Shown here: piece after piece, positions 52,333 to 61,040 of the stretch
Numbering within the stretch: position 1 is the stretch's first letter
Layout: each line of letters starts with the position of its first letter
From: Rhizobium sp. 16-488-2b
Lineage (GTDB): Bacteria; Pseudomonadota; Alphaproteobacteria; Rhizobiales; Rhizobiaceae
Direction of reading: 5' to 3'
NCBI RefSeq assembly: GCF_017741815.1
Contig: NZ_JAGHMF010000034.1
Span: forward strand, 496,001 to 560,000
DNA length: 64,000 nt
Position numbers and translations under genes: made by a program
The notes under the pieces: generated by a model
The model's database searches: none
What the model saw: the letters and a program-made list of their open reading frames with translations, nothing else
Told to the model about the DNA's origin: nothing

Positions 52333-53550
52333 ATGACCACCGTCACCACAATCGAAAGGCCGGGGGGTGCGACATCGGCCGGCATAGGCCAGATCGGCCT
52401 TCTCGCCATGGCCGCGGCCAGCGGCATCGCCGTCGCCAACATCTATTATAACCAGCCGATGCTCGGGATCATCGAAGCCGATTTTCCGGGCCAATCCGCC
52501 ACCGGACTGATCCCCACCGCAACCCAACTCGGCTACGCGCTCGGGCTGCTTCTGTTGCTCCCGCTTGGCGATCTCGTTCACCGCCGGCGTCTGATCATCG
52601 GCCAGTTCCTGATACTCGCCGTCGCGTTGGTGCTTGCGGCGATCGCGCCCACGGCCTGGACACTGGTTGCGGCGTCTCTCGTCGTCGGCGCGAGCGCAAC
52701 CGTCGCCCAGCAGATCGTACCTTTCGCGGCCTCGCTGGCATCGCCTGAAAAGCGAGGTGCCACGATCGGTACTGTGATGGCGGGCGTGCTCTCGGGCATC
52801 CTGTTCAGCCGCACCCTGTCCGGTTTCGTCGGAGAGCATGCCGGCTGGCGCGAGATGTTCTGGATCGGCGTTCCGATGGCACTCGTGGCCGCAGTCATGA
52901 TGTTTGCGGCCCTGCCGAACCATCGCCCGACCTCGCGCATGCGCTATCACACCGCGATCCGTTCGCTCGCTCATCTGTGGAAGCAGCATCCGGCGCTGCG
53001 CACGGCAACCTTCGTGCAGGCAGCTCTCTTCGCGTCGTTCACCAGTTTTTGGACGATCCTGGCGCTCTACCTGCAAGGCCCACGTTTCGGCCTTGGCGCT
53101 GATGTCGCGGGTCTGTTCGGTATCGTCGGCGCGGTCGGCGTCTTTGCGGCGCCGGTGGCGGGCCGTATTGCTGACAAACGCGGCCCGCATTTCGTAGTGT
53201 GGCTCGGTGCTCTCTTAACGCTCGTCGCCTGGATCGTCTTCGGCGTGTGGTGGTCGATCGCAGCGCTGATCATCGGCGTCATCGTGCTCGATTTCGGCAT
53301 TCAGAGCGCGCTGGTCTCAAATCAGCATATCATCTACGCGCTGGACCCCGAGGCCCGCAGTCGGCTGAACACGATCTTCATGACGGGCATGTTTCTCGGC
53401 GGTGCCGCCGGATCAGCGCTTGCGACGTTTGCTTGGGGCTATGGCGCATGGCCGGCCGTGACCGTTCTCGGCGGATTGCTCGCCATCGTGTCGCTCGGCG
53501 TCAGGCTGCTCGATCATCGTGCGCAGCCAAAGACGGCCGGACGTCACTAA
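52333..53550 (+). CDS. Major facilitator superfamily transporter (drug/metabolite efflux type)
   Basis: A 405-residue protein with 12 predicted transmembrane helices. MFS motif A variant GDLVHRRR follows helix 2 (LGYALGLLLLLPLGDLVHRRRLI), and GRIADKRG appears in the second half at the equivalent position. Similar proteins are annotated as arabinose- or multidrug-type exporters; the substrate is unknown. Divergent from a LysR regulator, and ends at a strong bidirectional terminator. Confidence 0.9.
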   Translation: MTTVTTIERPGGATSAGIGQIGLLAMAAASGIAVANIYYNQPMLGIIEADFPGQSATGLIPTATQLGYALGLLLLLPLGDLVHRRRLIIGQFLILAVALVLAAIAPTAWTLVAASLVVGASATVAQQIVPFAASLASPEKRGATIGTVMAGVLSGILFSRTLSGFVGEHAGWREMFWIGVPMALVAAVMMFAALPNHRPTSRMRYHTAIRSLAHLWKQHPALRTATFVQAALFASFTSFWTILALYLQGPRFGLGADVAGLFGIVGAVGVFAAPVAGRIADKRGPHFVVWLGALLTLVAWIVFGVWWSIAALIIGVIVLDFGIQSALVSNQHIIYALDPEARSRLNTIFMTGMFLGGAAGSALATFAWGYGAWPAVTVLGGLLAIVSLGVRLLDHRAQPKTAGRH

Positions 53551-53573
53551 GCGAGACGCCAACTCGCAAAGAA

Positions 53574-53605
53574 AAAGCGCCAGCCGTGTTTTCGGCTGGC
53601 GCTTT
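53574..53605. terminator. Strong bidirectional rho-independent terminator
   Basis: AAAGCGCCAGCCG and CGGCTGGCGCTTT form a perfect 13-bp stem with a 6-base TGTTTT loop. It begins 24 bases past the MFS stop and is followed by the convergent DUF982 gene. Confidence 0.9.
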
Positions 53606-53626
53606 CGATTCAATTAAACGTGAAAG

Positions 53627-53872
53627 TCAGCCTTCGATCTGAAGGTTGGCATCTCGCGCTGCGGCGATCAGGGCCTGCCTCGCGTGGCCGACACCACGCT
53701 TTCCTTCCAGCACAGCGGCGCAGGCCTTGAGCGCGCGAACAAAGGATTCACCCGTCAAAACCGGCCATTTGTCGGCCAGCAGCCAGGCCGCGTCGCGCGT
53801 GCTTTTCACCACGTATTTCACGGAGCCAATCGCGATTGTGAGTGGTCTCTTCCAGAGCTTTTCATCAGTCAT
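53627..53872 (-). CDS. DUF982 family protein
   Basis: An 81-residue protein of the small DUF982 family found mainly in Rhizobiales. The core pattern VKSTRDAAWLLADKWP and GESFVRALKACAAVLEGKRG fits; residues 30-75 are helical. Members occur in multiple paralogues, sometimes on plasmids; function unknown. It is a single-gene unit with the terminator shared with the MFS gene and an upstream region ending at 54090. Confidence 0.83.
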   Translation of the reverse strand: MTDEKLWKRPLTIAIGSVKYVVKSTRDAAWLLADKWPVLTGESFVRALKACAAVLEGKRGVGHARQALIAAARDANLQIEG

Positions 53873-53972
53873 GCATCACCTCATCGGCGGCCTTAACGCG
53901 GGCCGTAAGATTTGGTTCCGCTGATAATTTCAGATGAGGTGATGCTCATATAGTGACCAGCCGACGACCAAC

Positions 53973-54000
53973 GCGTCGCGCAAAAAACACCGCGCGACGC
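53973..54000. other. 9-bp hairpin GCGTCGCGC-N10-GCGCGACGC
   Basis: A perfect inverted repeat in the 218-base gap between DUF982 and the demethylase gene, about 90 bases upstream of the latter. The A-rich loop (AAAAAACACC) and lack of U-run argue against a terminator; operator or leader element are possibilities. Confidence 0.35.
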
Positions 54001-54090
54001 ATTGGGGGTGTTTCATGGCGTTTTTGTTCATCGCACCCGGCGTCGTTTTGAGGGAAGATCGGCCTTTCTCTTGTTTGGTGGTGCAGATCG

Positions 54091-56133
54091 ATGGCTTCGC
54101 AGGATCCCCTACTTCAACCATTCCAATTGAAGCATTTGACGCTGAAGAACCGGCTGATGTCGACCGCGCACGAGCCGGCTTATTCGGAAGACGGCATGCC
54201 GACCGATCGCTATCGGCTCTATCATCTCGAAAAGGCCAAGGGCGGCATCGCGCTCACCATGACGGCGGGCTCGGCGGTCGTCTCGCCGGATTCGCCGCCG
54301 GCCTTCGGCAACCTGCACGCCTATCGCGACGAGATCGTACCATGGCTGAAGCGGCTTTCCGACGACTGTCATGAACACGGCACGGCCGTGATGATCCAGC
54401 TTACCCATCTCGGCCGCCGCACCGGCTGGAACAAGGGCGACTGGCTGCCGGTGCTGGCGCCAAGCCCGATCCGCGAACCCGCCCACCGCGCCTTTCCCAA
54501 GGAGGCGGAAGAGTGGGACATTGAGCGGATCGTCGACGATTATGTCTCGGCTGCGCAACGCATGCAGGCCGCCGGCCTCGATGGCATCGAGTTTGAAGCG
54601 TATGGCCACCTGATGGATGGCTTCTGGTCACCGGCCACCAACGTCCGCGAGGACGAATTCGGCGGCGGGCTCGAGAACCGCATGCGCTTTTCGACGATGG
54701 TCACGGAGGCCGTGCGCAAGGCCGTTGGTCCTGATTTCATCGTCGGCATCCGTCTTGTCGCCGACGAGCAATGGGACAAGGGCTTGTCGCGCGAGGAGGG
54801 CGTGGAAATCGCGAGACGGCTCGTCGCCGGCGGGTCGATCGATTTTCTGAATGTCATCCGTGGCCATATCGATAGCGACGCGGCGCTCAACAACGTCATC
54901 CCCATCCAGGGCATGCCGTCCGCGCCGCATCTGGATTTCGCCGGCGATATCAGGGCCGCGACGAAATTTCCGGTCTTCCACGCCGCCCGTATTTCCGACG
55001 TCGCGACCGCGCGGCACGCGATCGCCGAGGGCAAGCTCGACATGGTCGGCATGACGCGGCCTCATATCGCCGATCCGCATATCGTGAGAAAGATCGAAGC
55101 CGGCGAGGAAGCGCGCATCCGCCCCTGCGTCGGCGCGACCTACTGTCTCGATCGCATCTATGAGGGCGGCGAGGCGCTCTGTATTCACAATGCGGTGACG
55201 GGCCGCGAAACGGAACTGTCGCACGAGATCGCTCGAGTCGCGTCGCAGCGACGGGCGGTGGTCGTGGGCGCCGGGCCGGCCGGGCTTGAAGCCGCCCGCG
55301 TGCTGGCCGAGCGCGGCCACACGGTCGACATTCTGGAGGCGAGCGGCGAGGCTGGCGGCCAGATCAATCTACTGGTCCGCAATCCAAGGCGGCGTGAGAT
55401 GGTCGGGATCATCGACTGGCGCCTGGAGGAGCTCGAACGGCTCGGTGTCACGATCCACTACAACGTCTTTGCCGGCGGCGACGATGTCCTGGCCTTCGAG
55501 CCTGATCTGGTGGTGGTGGCGACTGGCGGCATTGCCCAGTCGCCTGCGCTCGACGCCGGCGATGAGCTGGTCACCTCGACATGGGATATCCTGGCCGGCT
55601 CGACGAAGCCGGGCGAGACCGTGCTTCTGTTCGACGACAACGGCGCTCATCCGGGCATGTCGGCGGCCGAAGTCATTGCCGGTGCAGGCGCCGAGCTGGA
55701 GCTTGTATCGCCGGAGCGCTTCTTCGCGCCGGAGATCGGCGGCATGAACCATGTGCCCTATGCCAAGGTCTTCGCCGAGAAGAACGTCAAGGTCACCATC
55801 AACACGCGGCTGAAATCCGTGCACCGCGATGGCAACCAGCTGGTCGCCGTTCTCGGCTCCGATTATGCCGAAGCGACCGCGTGGGAGCGCCGGGTGTCGC
55901 AGGTCGTCGTCGAGCACGGAACGATGGCCAATGCCGATCTCTATTTCGAGCTGAAGCCGCTGTCGCGCAATCTGGGGGCCGTCGATTACGGCGCCTTGAT
56001 CGCAAGACGAGCGCCGTTGCGGCAGCGCAATCCGGAGGGCCGCTTCGATCTCATTCGAATCGGTGACGCGGTGGCGAGCCGCAATATCCACGCGGCGATC
56101 TACGAAGCCTTCCGCTTCGCATCACTTCTTTGA
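54091..56133 (+). CDS. N-methyl amino acid demethylase flavoprotein (DgcA/StcD-like, trimethylamine-dehydrogenase family)
   Basis: 680 residues: an FMN-binding Old-Yellow-type TIM barrel (1-~335), a cysteine cluster region (346-364), and an FAD/NAD-like domain (VVGAGPAGLE at 391-400) as in trimethylamine dehydrogenase, dimethylglycine demethylase (DgcA) and the rhizobial N-methylproline (stachydrine) demethylase StcD. Three of four Fe-S cysteines remain (C346, C352, C364); the position of the fourth is A349, which I believe is shared with DgcA/StcD relatives. It precedes a betaine-type ABC importer on the same strand, suggesting uptake and demethylation of proline betaine or glycine betaine. 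Rieske monooxygenase genes for the first demethylation are not in the window. Confidence 0.85.
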   Translation: MASQDPLLQPFQLKHLTLKNRLMSTAHEPAYSEDGMPTDRYRLYHLEKAKGGIALTMTAGSAVVSPDSPPAFGNLHAYRDEIVPWLKRLSDDCHEHGTAVMIQLTHLGRRTGWNKGDWLPVLAPSPIREPAHRAFPKEAEEWDIERIVDDYVSAAQRMQAAGLDGIEFEAYGHLMDGFWSPATNVREDEFGGGLENRMRFSTMVTEAVRKAVGPDFIVGIRLVADEQWDKGLSREEGVEIARRLVAGGSIDFLNVIRGHIDSDAALNNVIPIQGMPSAPHLDFAGDIRAATKFPVFHAARISDVATARHAIAEGKLDMVGMTRPHIADPHIVRKIEAGEEARIRPCVGATYCLDRIYEGGEALCIHNAVTGRETELSHEIARVASQRRAVVVGAGPAGLEAARVLAERGHTVDILEASGEAGGQINLLVRNPRRREMVGIIDWRLEELERLGVTIHYNVFAGGDDVLAFEPDLVVVATGGIAQSPALDAGDELVTSTWDILAGSTKPGETVLLFDDNGAHPGMSAAEVIAGAGAELELVSPERFFAPEIGGMNHVPYAKVFAEKNVKVTINTRLKSVHRDGNQLVAVLGSDYAEATAWERRVSQVVVEHGTMANADLYFELKPLSRNLGAVDYGALIARRAPLRQRNPEGRFDLIRIGDAVASRNIHAAIYEAFRFASLL

Positions 56134-56200
56134 GATCAGGTGCGACAAGGATGATCTTATTGCGACTGACGTTACATGAGAACATTGAAAGAAAGCTCCA

Positions 56201-56235
56201 ATGCGCCATTTTTTGACGCAATCGGAATGGCGCAT
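56201..56235. promoter_or_regulatory. 10-bp inverted repeat ATGCGCCATT-N15-AATGGCGCAT in the betaine transporter leader
   Basis: Perfect arms located 68 bases past the demethylase stop and 94 bases before the binding-protein start. It could be an operator or a leader hairpin; the loop contains TTTTGACG, overlapping a possible -35 box, so control of a transporter promoter is plausible. Confidence 0.45.
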
Positions 56236-56328
56236 GCCGGGCCAATGACGGCTCAATGGGGAGGCTGGCGGACGCGGTGCTGCTGGCGCCCGGGTTCACG
56301 TTGCACCGCGACCAGAGGGAACAAGAAA

Positions 56329-57330
56329 ATGAAAATGCTTTTGGCTTCCACCGTCCTCGCCGCCGGCCTGCTTGGCCTTGGCGGTGCTGCATCCGCCGCC
56401 GAATGTGGTGATGTCACCATCGCCAACATGAACTGGCAGTCCGCTGAAGTGGCGGCAAACATCGACAAGCTGATCCTTGAGGCAGGCTACGGCTGCAAGG
56501 CCGAACTGGTTGTCGGCGATACCGTCCCGACGCTCACCTCCATGGCCGAAAAGGGCCAGCCCGATATCGCGCCCGAGGCCTGGGTCAGCCTGCAGCCCGA
56601 GATCGTCAACCGCGGCCTGACCGACGGCAAGTTCATCAAAGCGGCGAAGATTCTCTCCGATGGCGCCATCCAGGGCTGGTGGATTCCGAAGTATTTCGCC
56701 GACGCGCATCCTGACGTGAAGACGATCCCCGACCTGATGAAGCATCCGGAGCTTTTCCCGGCGCCTGAAGACAAGAGCAAGGGCGCCGTCTTCAACGGCC
56801 CGCAGGGCTGGGGCGGCACTGTCGTGACCGCGCAGCTCTTCAAGGCCTACGGCGGCGACAAGGCCGGTTTCACGCTCGTCGACACCGGCTCTGCCGCCGG
56901 CCTCGACGGCTCGATCGCCAAGGCCTACGAAGCCAAGCAGCCATGGGTCGGCTACTACTGGGCGCCGACGGCACTTCTCGGCAAGTACGAGATGGTGAAG
57001 CTCGGCTACGGCGCCGAATATGACGCCGCCGAATGGAAGCGTTGCACCTCGGTTGCCGATTGCGCCGATCCGAAGGAAAACGCATGGCCGGCCGATAATG
57101 TCGAGACGCTGGTCACCAAGACCTTCGCCGATCGTGCCGGCCCCGATGTCGTCGGCTACCTCAACAAGCGCGCCTGGACCAACGACACCGTCAACAAGCT
57201 GATTGCCTGGATGTCGGACAACCAAGCCAGCGGCGAAGAAGGTGCGAAGTACTTCCTGAAGAACAACGAAGCGATGTGGACCACCTGGGTTTCGCCCGAG
57301 GTTGCCGCCAAGATCAAGGCTTCGCTCTAA
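56329..57330 (+). CDS. Glycine/proline betaine ABC substrate-binding protein (OpuAC/ProX family)
   Basis: 333 residues. N-terminal Sec signal (MKMLLASTVLAAGLLGLGG, cleavage near ASAA at 21-24), then the OpuAC fold: IANMNWQSAEVAANIDKLIL, WVGYYWAPTALLGKY and WTTWVSPEV. Trp/Tyr residues that form the quaternary-ammonium aromatic box are abundant. The ATG at 56329 follows GAGGGA. It is separated from the permease gene by a 10-bp hairpin. Ligand glycine betaine or proline betaine; histidine or choline less likely. Confidence 0.9.
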   Translation: MKMLLASTVLAAGLLGLGGAASAAECGDVTIANMNWQSAEVAANIDKLILEAGYGCKAELVVGDTVPTLTSMAEKGQPDIAPEAWVSLQPEIVNRGLTDGKFIKAAKILSDGAIQGWWIPKYFADAHPDVKTIPDLMKHPELFPAPEDKSKGAVFNGPQGWGGTVVTAQLFKAYGGDKAGFTLVDTGSAAGLDGSIAKAYEAKQPWVGYYWAPTALLGKYEMVKLGYGAEYDAAEWKRCTSVADCADPKENAWPADNVETLVTKTFADRAGPDVVGYLNKRAWTNDTVNKLIAWMSDNQASGEEGAKYFLKNNEAMWTTWVSPEVAAKIKASL

Positions 57331-57344
57331 GCGCCGCATCGACA

Positions 57345-57376
57345 GCGGGCGGCCCGATTACGGGATGGCCGCCCGC
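57345..57376 (+). other. Intercistronic GC hairpin after the betaine binding-protein gene
   Basis: GCGGGCGGCC and GGCCGCCCGC make a perfect 10-bp stem with a 12-base loop, 14 bases past the stop. Without U-run, it more likely stabilises the upstream mRNA or attenuates read-through to the permease/ATPase genes. Confidence 0.65.
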
Positions 57377-57441
57377 TTACACACCGGCGAGACGGCCAAC
57401 AATAATCAAAGCCGCCGCCGATTTTGTCATGGGGAACCGAC

Positions 57442-58329
57442 ATGGATTGGCTCTGGAAATTTCCGTCGATGGACGAGGATATGCTGCGCGCCTTGAAAAA
57501 GAGCGTGGACGAGGGCTTTCGCGCCTTCACCCGCGGCTACGGCAGCGGCATCGAAAATCTGTTCAGCCCGCTGCAAAGCTTTCTGATCTGGGCTGAACGC
57601 CTGATGACGGGCATGCCATGGCCGCTGGTGATCGCGCTCATCGGCGCAATCGCGTGGCTGGCGACGCGCAGCTGGCGGATCGTCGTCGGCTGTATCGTCA
57701 CGCTGCTGCTCATCGGCTATTTCGACATGTGGGAAGACACGATGAAGACGGTCTCGATGATCTTCGTCTGCACCGTGCTTTCGATCGCGATCGGCATCCC
57801 GATCGGTATCGTCATGTCGCGCTCGGACCGGCTGCAGAAGATCGTCAACCCGATCCTCGACGTCATGCAGACGATGCCGAGCTTCGTCTATCTCATTCCC
57901 GTCGTCATGCTGCTCGGTATCGGCCGCGTGCCCGGCGTCATCGCCGTCGTCATCTATGCACTGCCGCCGATGATCCGGCTCACCAATCTCGGCATCCGCA
58001 TGGTCGATCGCGACGTGCTCGAGGCAGCCGACGCCTTCGGGTCGTCGAGCTGGCAGAAGCTGCGCAATGTCCAGCTGCCGCTGGCGCTGCCGACGATCAT
58101 GGCCGGCATCAACCAGACGATCATGATGGCGCTCGCCATGGTGGTCATCGCCTCGATGATCGGCGTGCAGGGTCTCGGCCAGCCGGTGTTGAAGGCCATC
58201 GCCAACCAGTATTTCACGCTCGGCGTCTTCAATGGCCTCGCCATCGTCGGCATCGCCATCATCTTCGACCGCATCAGCCAGGCTTACGGCCTGCGTCTGC
58301 AGAAGCACCGGGAGGTCGTCCATGGCTAG
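57442..58329 (+). CDS. Betaine ABC transporter permease (ProW/OpuAB-like)
   Basis: A 295-residue permease with a cytoplasmic N-terminal segment of ~50 residues and about six transmembrane helices; the conserved block MQTMPSFVYLIPVVMLLGIG and the EAA-type EAADAFGSSSWQKLRNVQLPLALPT are typical of ProW/ChoW. ATG 57442 is preceded by GGGGAACC; the longer frame from 57424 adds only six residues. Its end overlaps the ATPase start by 8 bases. Confidence 0.92.
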   Translation: MDWLWKFPSMDEDMLRALKKSVDEGFRAFTRGYGSGIENLFSPLQSFLIWAERLMTGMPWPLVIALIGAIAWLATRSWRIVVGCIVTLLLIGYFDMWEDTMKTVSMIFVCTVLSIAIGIPIGIVMSRSDRLQKIVNPILDVMQTMPSFVYLIPVVMLLGIGRVPGVIAVVIYALPPMIRLTNLGIRMVDRDVLEAADAFGSSSWQKLRNVQLPLALPTIMAGINQTIMMALAMVVIASMIGVQGLGQPVLKAIANQYFTLGVFNGLAIVGIAIIFDRISQAYGLRLQKHREVVHG

Positions 58330-59407
58330 CCAGTCGATCGATATTCGCAGCCTTTACAAGATCTTCGGCCCACGCGCTCGCGATTTCGTCGAACCCGTCA
58401 TGCGGGGGATGTCGAAGACCGAGCTCAACAGGGAGCACGGCCATGTCCTTGGCCTGAAGGACATCAACATCACCATCCCCGGCGGCGGCATCACCGTCAT
58501 CATGGGGCTATCGGGCTCGGGCAAATCCACGCTGATCCGCCACATCAACCGCCTGATCGACCCGACCTCAGGCGAGGTTCGTTATGGCGATGTCGATGTC
58601 TGTCGCATGGACAAGGAGCAGCTGCGCCAGTTCCGCCAGAAGAAGACCGCGATGGTCTTCCAGAAGTTCGGCTTGCTCCCTCATCGAAACGTGTTGCAGA
58701 ACGCCGTCTACGGCCTTGAAATCCAAGGCGTGGGGAAGGGCGAACGCGAGGAGCGCGCGCAACACTGGATCAAGCGCGTTGGTCTTGACGGCTTTTCCAA
58801 CCACTATCCCAATCAGCTCTCGGGCGGCATGCAGCAGCGTGTCGGCCTTGCCCGCGCGCTGACCAACGATGCCGAAATCCTGCTGATGGACGAGGCCTAT
58901 TCGGCGCTCGATCCATTGATCCGCGTCGACATGCAGACGGTGCTGCTCGACCTGCAGAAGGAGCTGAAGAAGACCGTGGTCTTCATCACCCACGACCTAG
59001 ACGAAGCATTGCGGCTCGGCGACCGCATCGCGATCCTCAGGGACGGCGAGGTGATCCAGCAGGGTACCTCGGCCGATATCGTGCTCAGGCCCGCCGACGA
59101 ATACATCACCGCCTTCGTCAAGGAGGTGAACCGCGCAAGAGTGATCCATGTCGATGCGGTCATTGCGCCGCCGTCAGTGTCGGTGAAGTCCGGCGTTCGT
59201 ATAACCACTGGCACGACCGTCGAGGAAGCGCTGCGGCAGCTATCGGCCGCCAACGCGTCCGTGGCCGCTGTCGTGTCTGGAGACGGTCAGGAGATCGGCA
59301 GCGTCAACATGGGCGAGCTGATCCGCTGCCTCGTCGGTCAGGAGCCGGGCACATCGCAAACGGCGTCGCCTGCGGCCGTGGCCGAAGCGATGTCGGCGAT
59401 CCCGTGA
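58322..59407 (+). CDS. Betaine ABC transporter ATPase (ProV/OpuAA-like)
   Basis: A 361-residue ATPase. Walker A GLSGSGKST at 62-70, signature LSGGMQQR, Walker B ILLMDEAYSALDP and H-loop THD; the N-terminal extension RSLYKIFGPRARDF is the hallmark of ProV-type quaternary-amine ATPases. The C-terminal ~90 residues form a CBS-like osmosensing region (single degenerate repeat). ATG 58322 lies inside the permease end. The operon ends before the convergent membrane-protein gene. Confidence 0.93.
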   Translation: MASQSIDIRSLYKIFGPRARDFVEPVMRGMSKTELNREHGHVLGLKDINITIPGGGITVIMGLSGSGKSTLIRHINRLIDPTSGEVRYGDVDVCRMDKEQLRQFRQKKTAMVFQKFGLLPHRNVLQNAVYGLEIQGVGKGEREERAQHWIKRVGLDGFSNHYPNQLSGGMQQRVGLARALTNDAEILLMDEAYSALDPLIRVDMQTVLLDLQKELKKTVVFITHDLDEALRLGDRIAILRDGEVIQQGTSADIVLRPADEYITAFVKEVNRARVIHVDAVIAPPSVSVKSGVRITTGTTVEEALRQLSAANASVAAVVSGDGQEIGSVNMGELIRCLVGQEPGTSQTASPAAVAEAMSAIP

Positions 59408-59494
59408 TCGGCGGGCAAACAGCGTTGCATTCAGCTTGAAACATGCGTGGCCGAACAAAGTATCGGCAACGCATTTTTCTTTCGGAACAATCGG

Positions 59495-60691
59495 TTACGC
59501 CTTCGGCATCCAGTTCTGGTCGAAGTCGGCGAAGGAGGCGGCGGGAAGCGGGCCGGCGGTTATCAGCGTGAAGTCGAAGGCGGAACGCAGATCCGAGCCC
59601 AGCACATACTGCCGATGCACGCGGAGGAAATCGCGACGGATCTTGCGGTAGTGCTCGCCCGTCAGCATGTGGCGCATGCGGATCGTGGCGATCGAGGCCT
59701 GCGGCGCGTCGGCATGTCCGCAGAGCGCCACGACGCGCGACTTGTAGAAATGGATCACGTCGGTCAGACAGTGGATCTCCAGCCAGAAGATCTGGCGTGT
59801 GCGCGCGATCGCGCCAACCCGTGCCCGCAGGCTCTTCGCAGGTCGCAATAACGCGCACTGCAGGATGGCGCCGCCGAGCGTGACGAAGACCACCTGCTTG
59901 TTGGCGAAAAGCCCGGGTTCTTCCTCGACCAGCATGCCGATGACATGGCTGGCGACGCTCGATCCCATGCTGTGCGAGGTGATCAGATATTCGTCGGCAT
60001 CCTCGCGCAGCGCGTCGCGCACCCGCGCCTTGCACCGGTCGAGCCATTGCACGATGGCGGGATCGTCGAGCTTTGCCAGCGCCACGGCCAGATCCCAGTC
60101 CGCGAAGAGATGCAGCGTGTGGAAACGCGCGGCGAAGGGCAGGAAGACGAAGCGGAAGAACATCACCCCAAGCAGCACGCTCCAGAGAAAGTTCCAGCGC
60201 TGAAGGCCGAGAAGATAGGGAGCGGCCGCAATCGTGGCGCTGAGGAGAAGTGCCAGCAGAACCAGCGCGAACGGAAACACGAAGAACAGACCGAAGCGCC
60301 AAGCGTGGTTGAAATAGCCGACGAAGCCGCCTTGGACGATGACGCTGGCGGCGCTGGCATAGCCGGAGGCGAGGCGCTTTAGAAGGCTCTTGTCGCTATA
60401 TTTGCGCACGAGCTCGTTGTGGTCGAAGACGAAAACGCGGCTCGACGTTCTTTCCCCTTGAGAGCCACAGTTGACGTCGAAGGAACCGCCATCCTTGAAG
60501 GCGCCGACATCGAGGTCGAGATTCCAGGCCTTGGCGCTCAGCTTCGCGGACCGTGCATAGCGCGCATGGTGGGCTTTTGAATCAAGCGGCTCGAAACCAG
60601 GGAAATGCAGAACGACGCGTTTTTCCACCAGCGGATTGGCCACGGGGTTGATGGCAGCTCTTTGACTCAATGTTTGTGACCCTGGCAGCAA
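59495..60691 (-). CDS. Membrane protein with alpha/beta-hydrolase-like SHSMG motif
   Basis: 398 residues. HFPGFEPLDS near residue 30 resembles the oxyanion region of lipase-like hydrolases; then two or three transmembrane helices (about residues 125-185), and YLITSHSMGSSVASH (about 243-257), a nucleophile-elbow-like sequence with Ser in place of the first Gly. No signal peptide. I cannot confirm the full Ser-Asp-His triad. A lipase, esterase or inactive relative is possible. A long overlapping minus-strand frame (59304-60302) is a shadow. Divergent from the ROK-like gene over about 350 bases. Confidence 0.65.
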   Translation of the reverse strand: MLPGSQTLSQRAAINPVANPLVEKRVVLHFPGFEPLDSKAHHARYARSAKLSAKAWNLDLDVGAFKDGGSFDVNCGSQGERTSSRVFVFDHNELVRKYSDKSLLKRLASGYASAASVIVQGGFVGYFNHAWRFGLFFVFPFALVLLALLLSATIAAAPYLLGLQRWNFLWSVLLGVMFFRFVFLPFAARFHTLHLFADWDLAVALAKLDDPAIVQWLDRCKARVRDALREDADEYLITSHSMGSSVASHVIGMLVEEEPGLFANKQVVFVTLGGAILQCALLRPAKSLRARVGAIARTRQIFWLEIHCLTDVIHFYKSRVVALCGHADAPQASIATIRMRHMLTGEHYRKIRRDFLRVHRQYVLGSDLRSAFDFTLITAGPLPAASFADFDQNWMPKA

Positions 60692-61040
60692 ATCGAAATG
60701 CGACGACCGGCCCTTGTCGATGGGCCTTGTCGTTCTTTACGGACGATGGTGGACGGCAGACCACTGACATTCTCGGGGTGCGCACCAGTCCAGTCGCAAA
60801 GACTGAAACAGAAAACCCTTAAAAAATGAGTGGTCGTTTCGGAAGCTCATCTATGAGCCGACTATGGAAACAACAAGGCCTCTCACCTTTCTTTTCGTCA
60901 AAAGCGGTGTATTGCGGCATATCGGAGACAGCTTTCTTGCTGCGCATGGAAAATTGCGCGATATTTCAACGGACTGGATTGCGCACAAGAGGGAGGCTGT
61001 TGGTGACCTGCGCCAAGAACATGGTTCGAGGATATCGGGG
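60692..61040. other. Divergent region upstream of the hydrolase-like and ROK-like genes
   Basis: About 349 bases, or 172 if the ROK-like protein starts at 60864. It contains a GGCCC/GGGCC hairpin flanked by ACGAC/GTCGT near 60697-60733 and a CTCAT/ATGAG repeat near 60846-60857. No separate gene is convincing here. Confidence 0.35.

Noticed and set aside
53577..53603. Operator between the MFS and DUF982 genes
   Set aside because: A perfect 13-bp GC stem with A/T flanks between convergent stop codons is a bidirectional terminator.
59304..60302. 332-codon minus-strand frame
   Set aside because: Overlaps the better-supported 398-residue protein in another frame and is extremely Arg/Ala-rich, typical of a GC-rich shadow.
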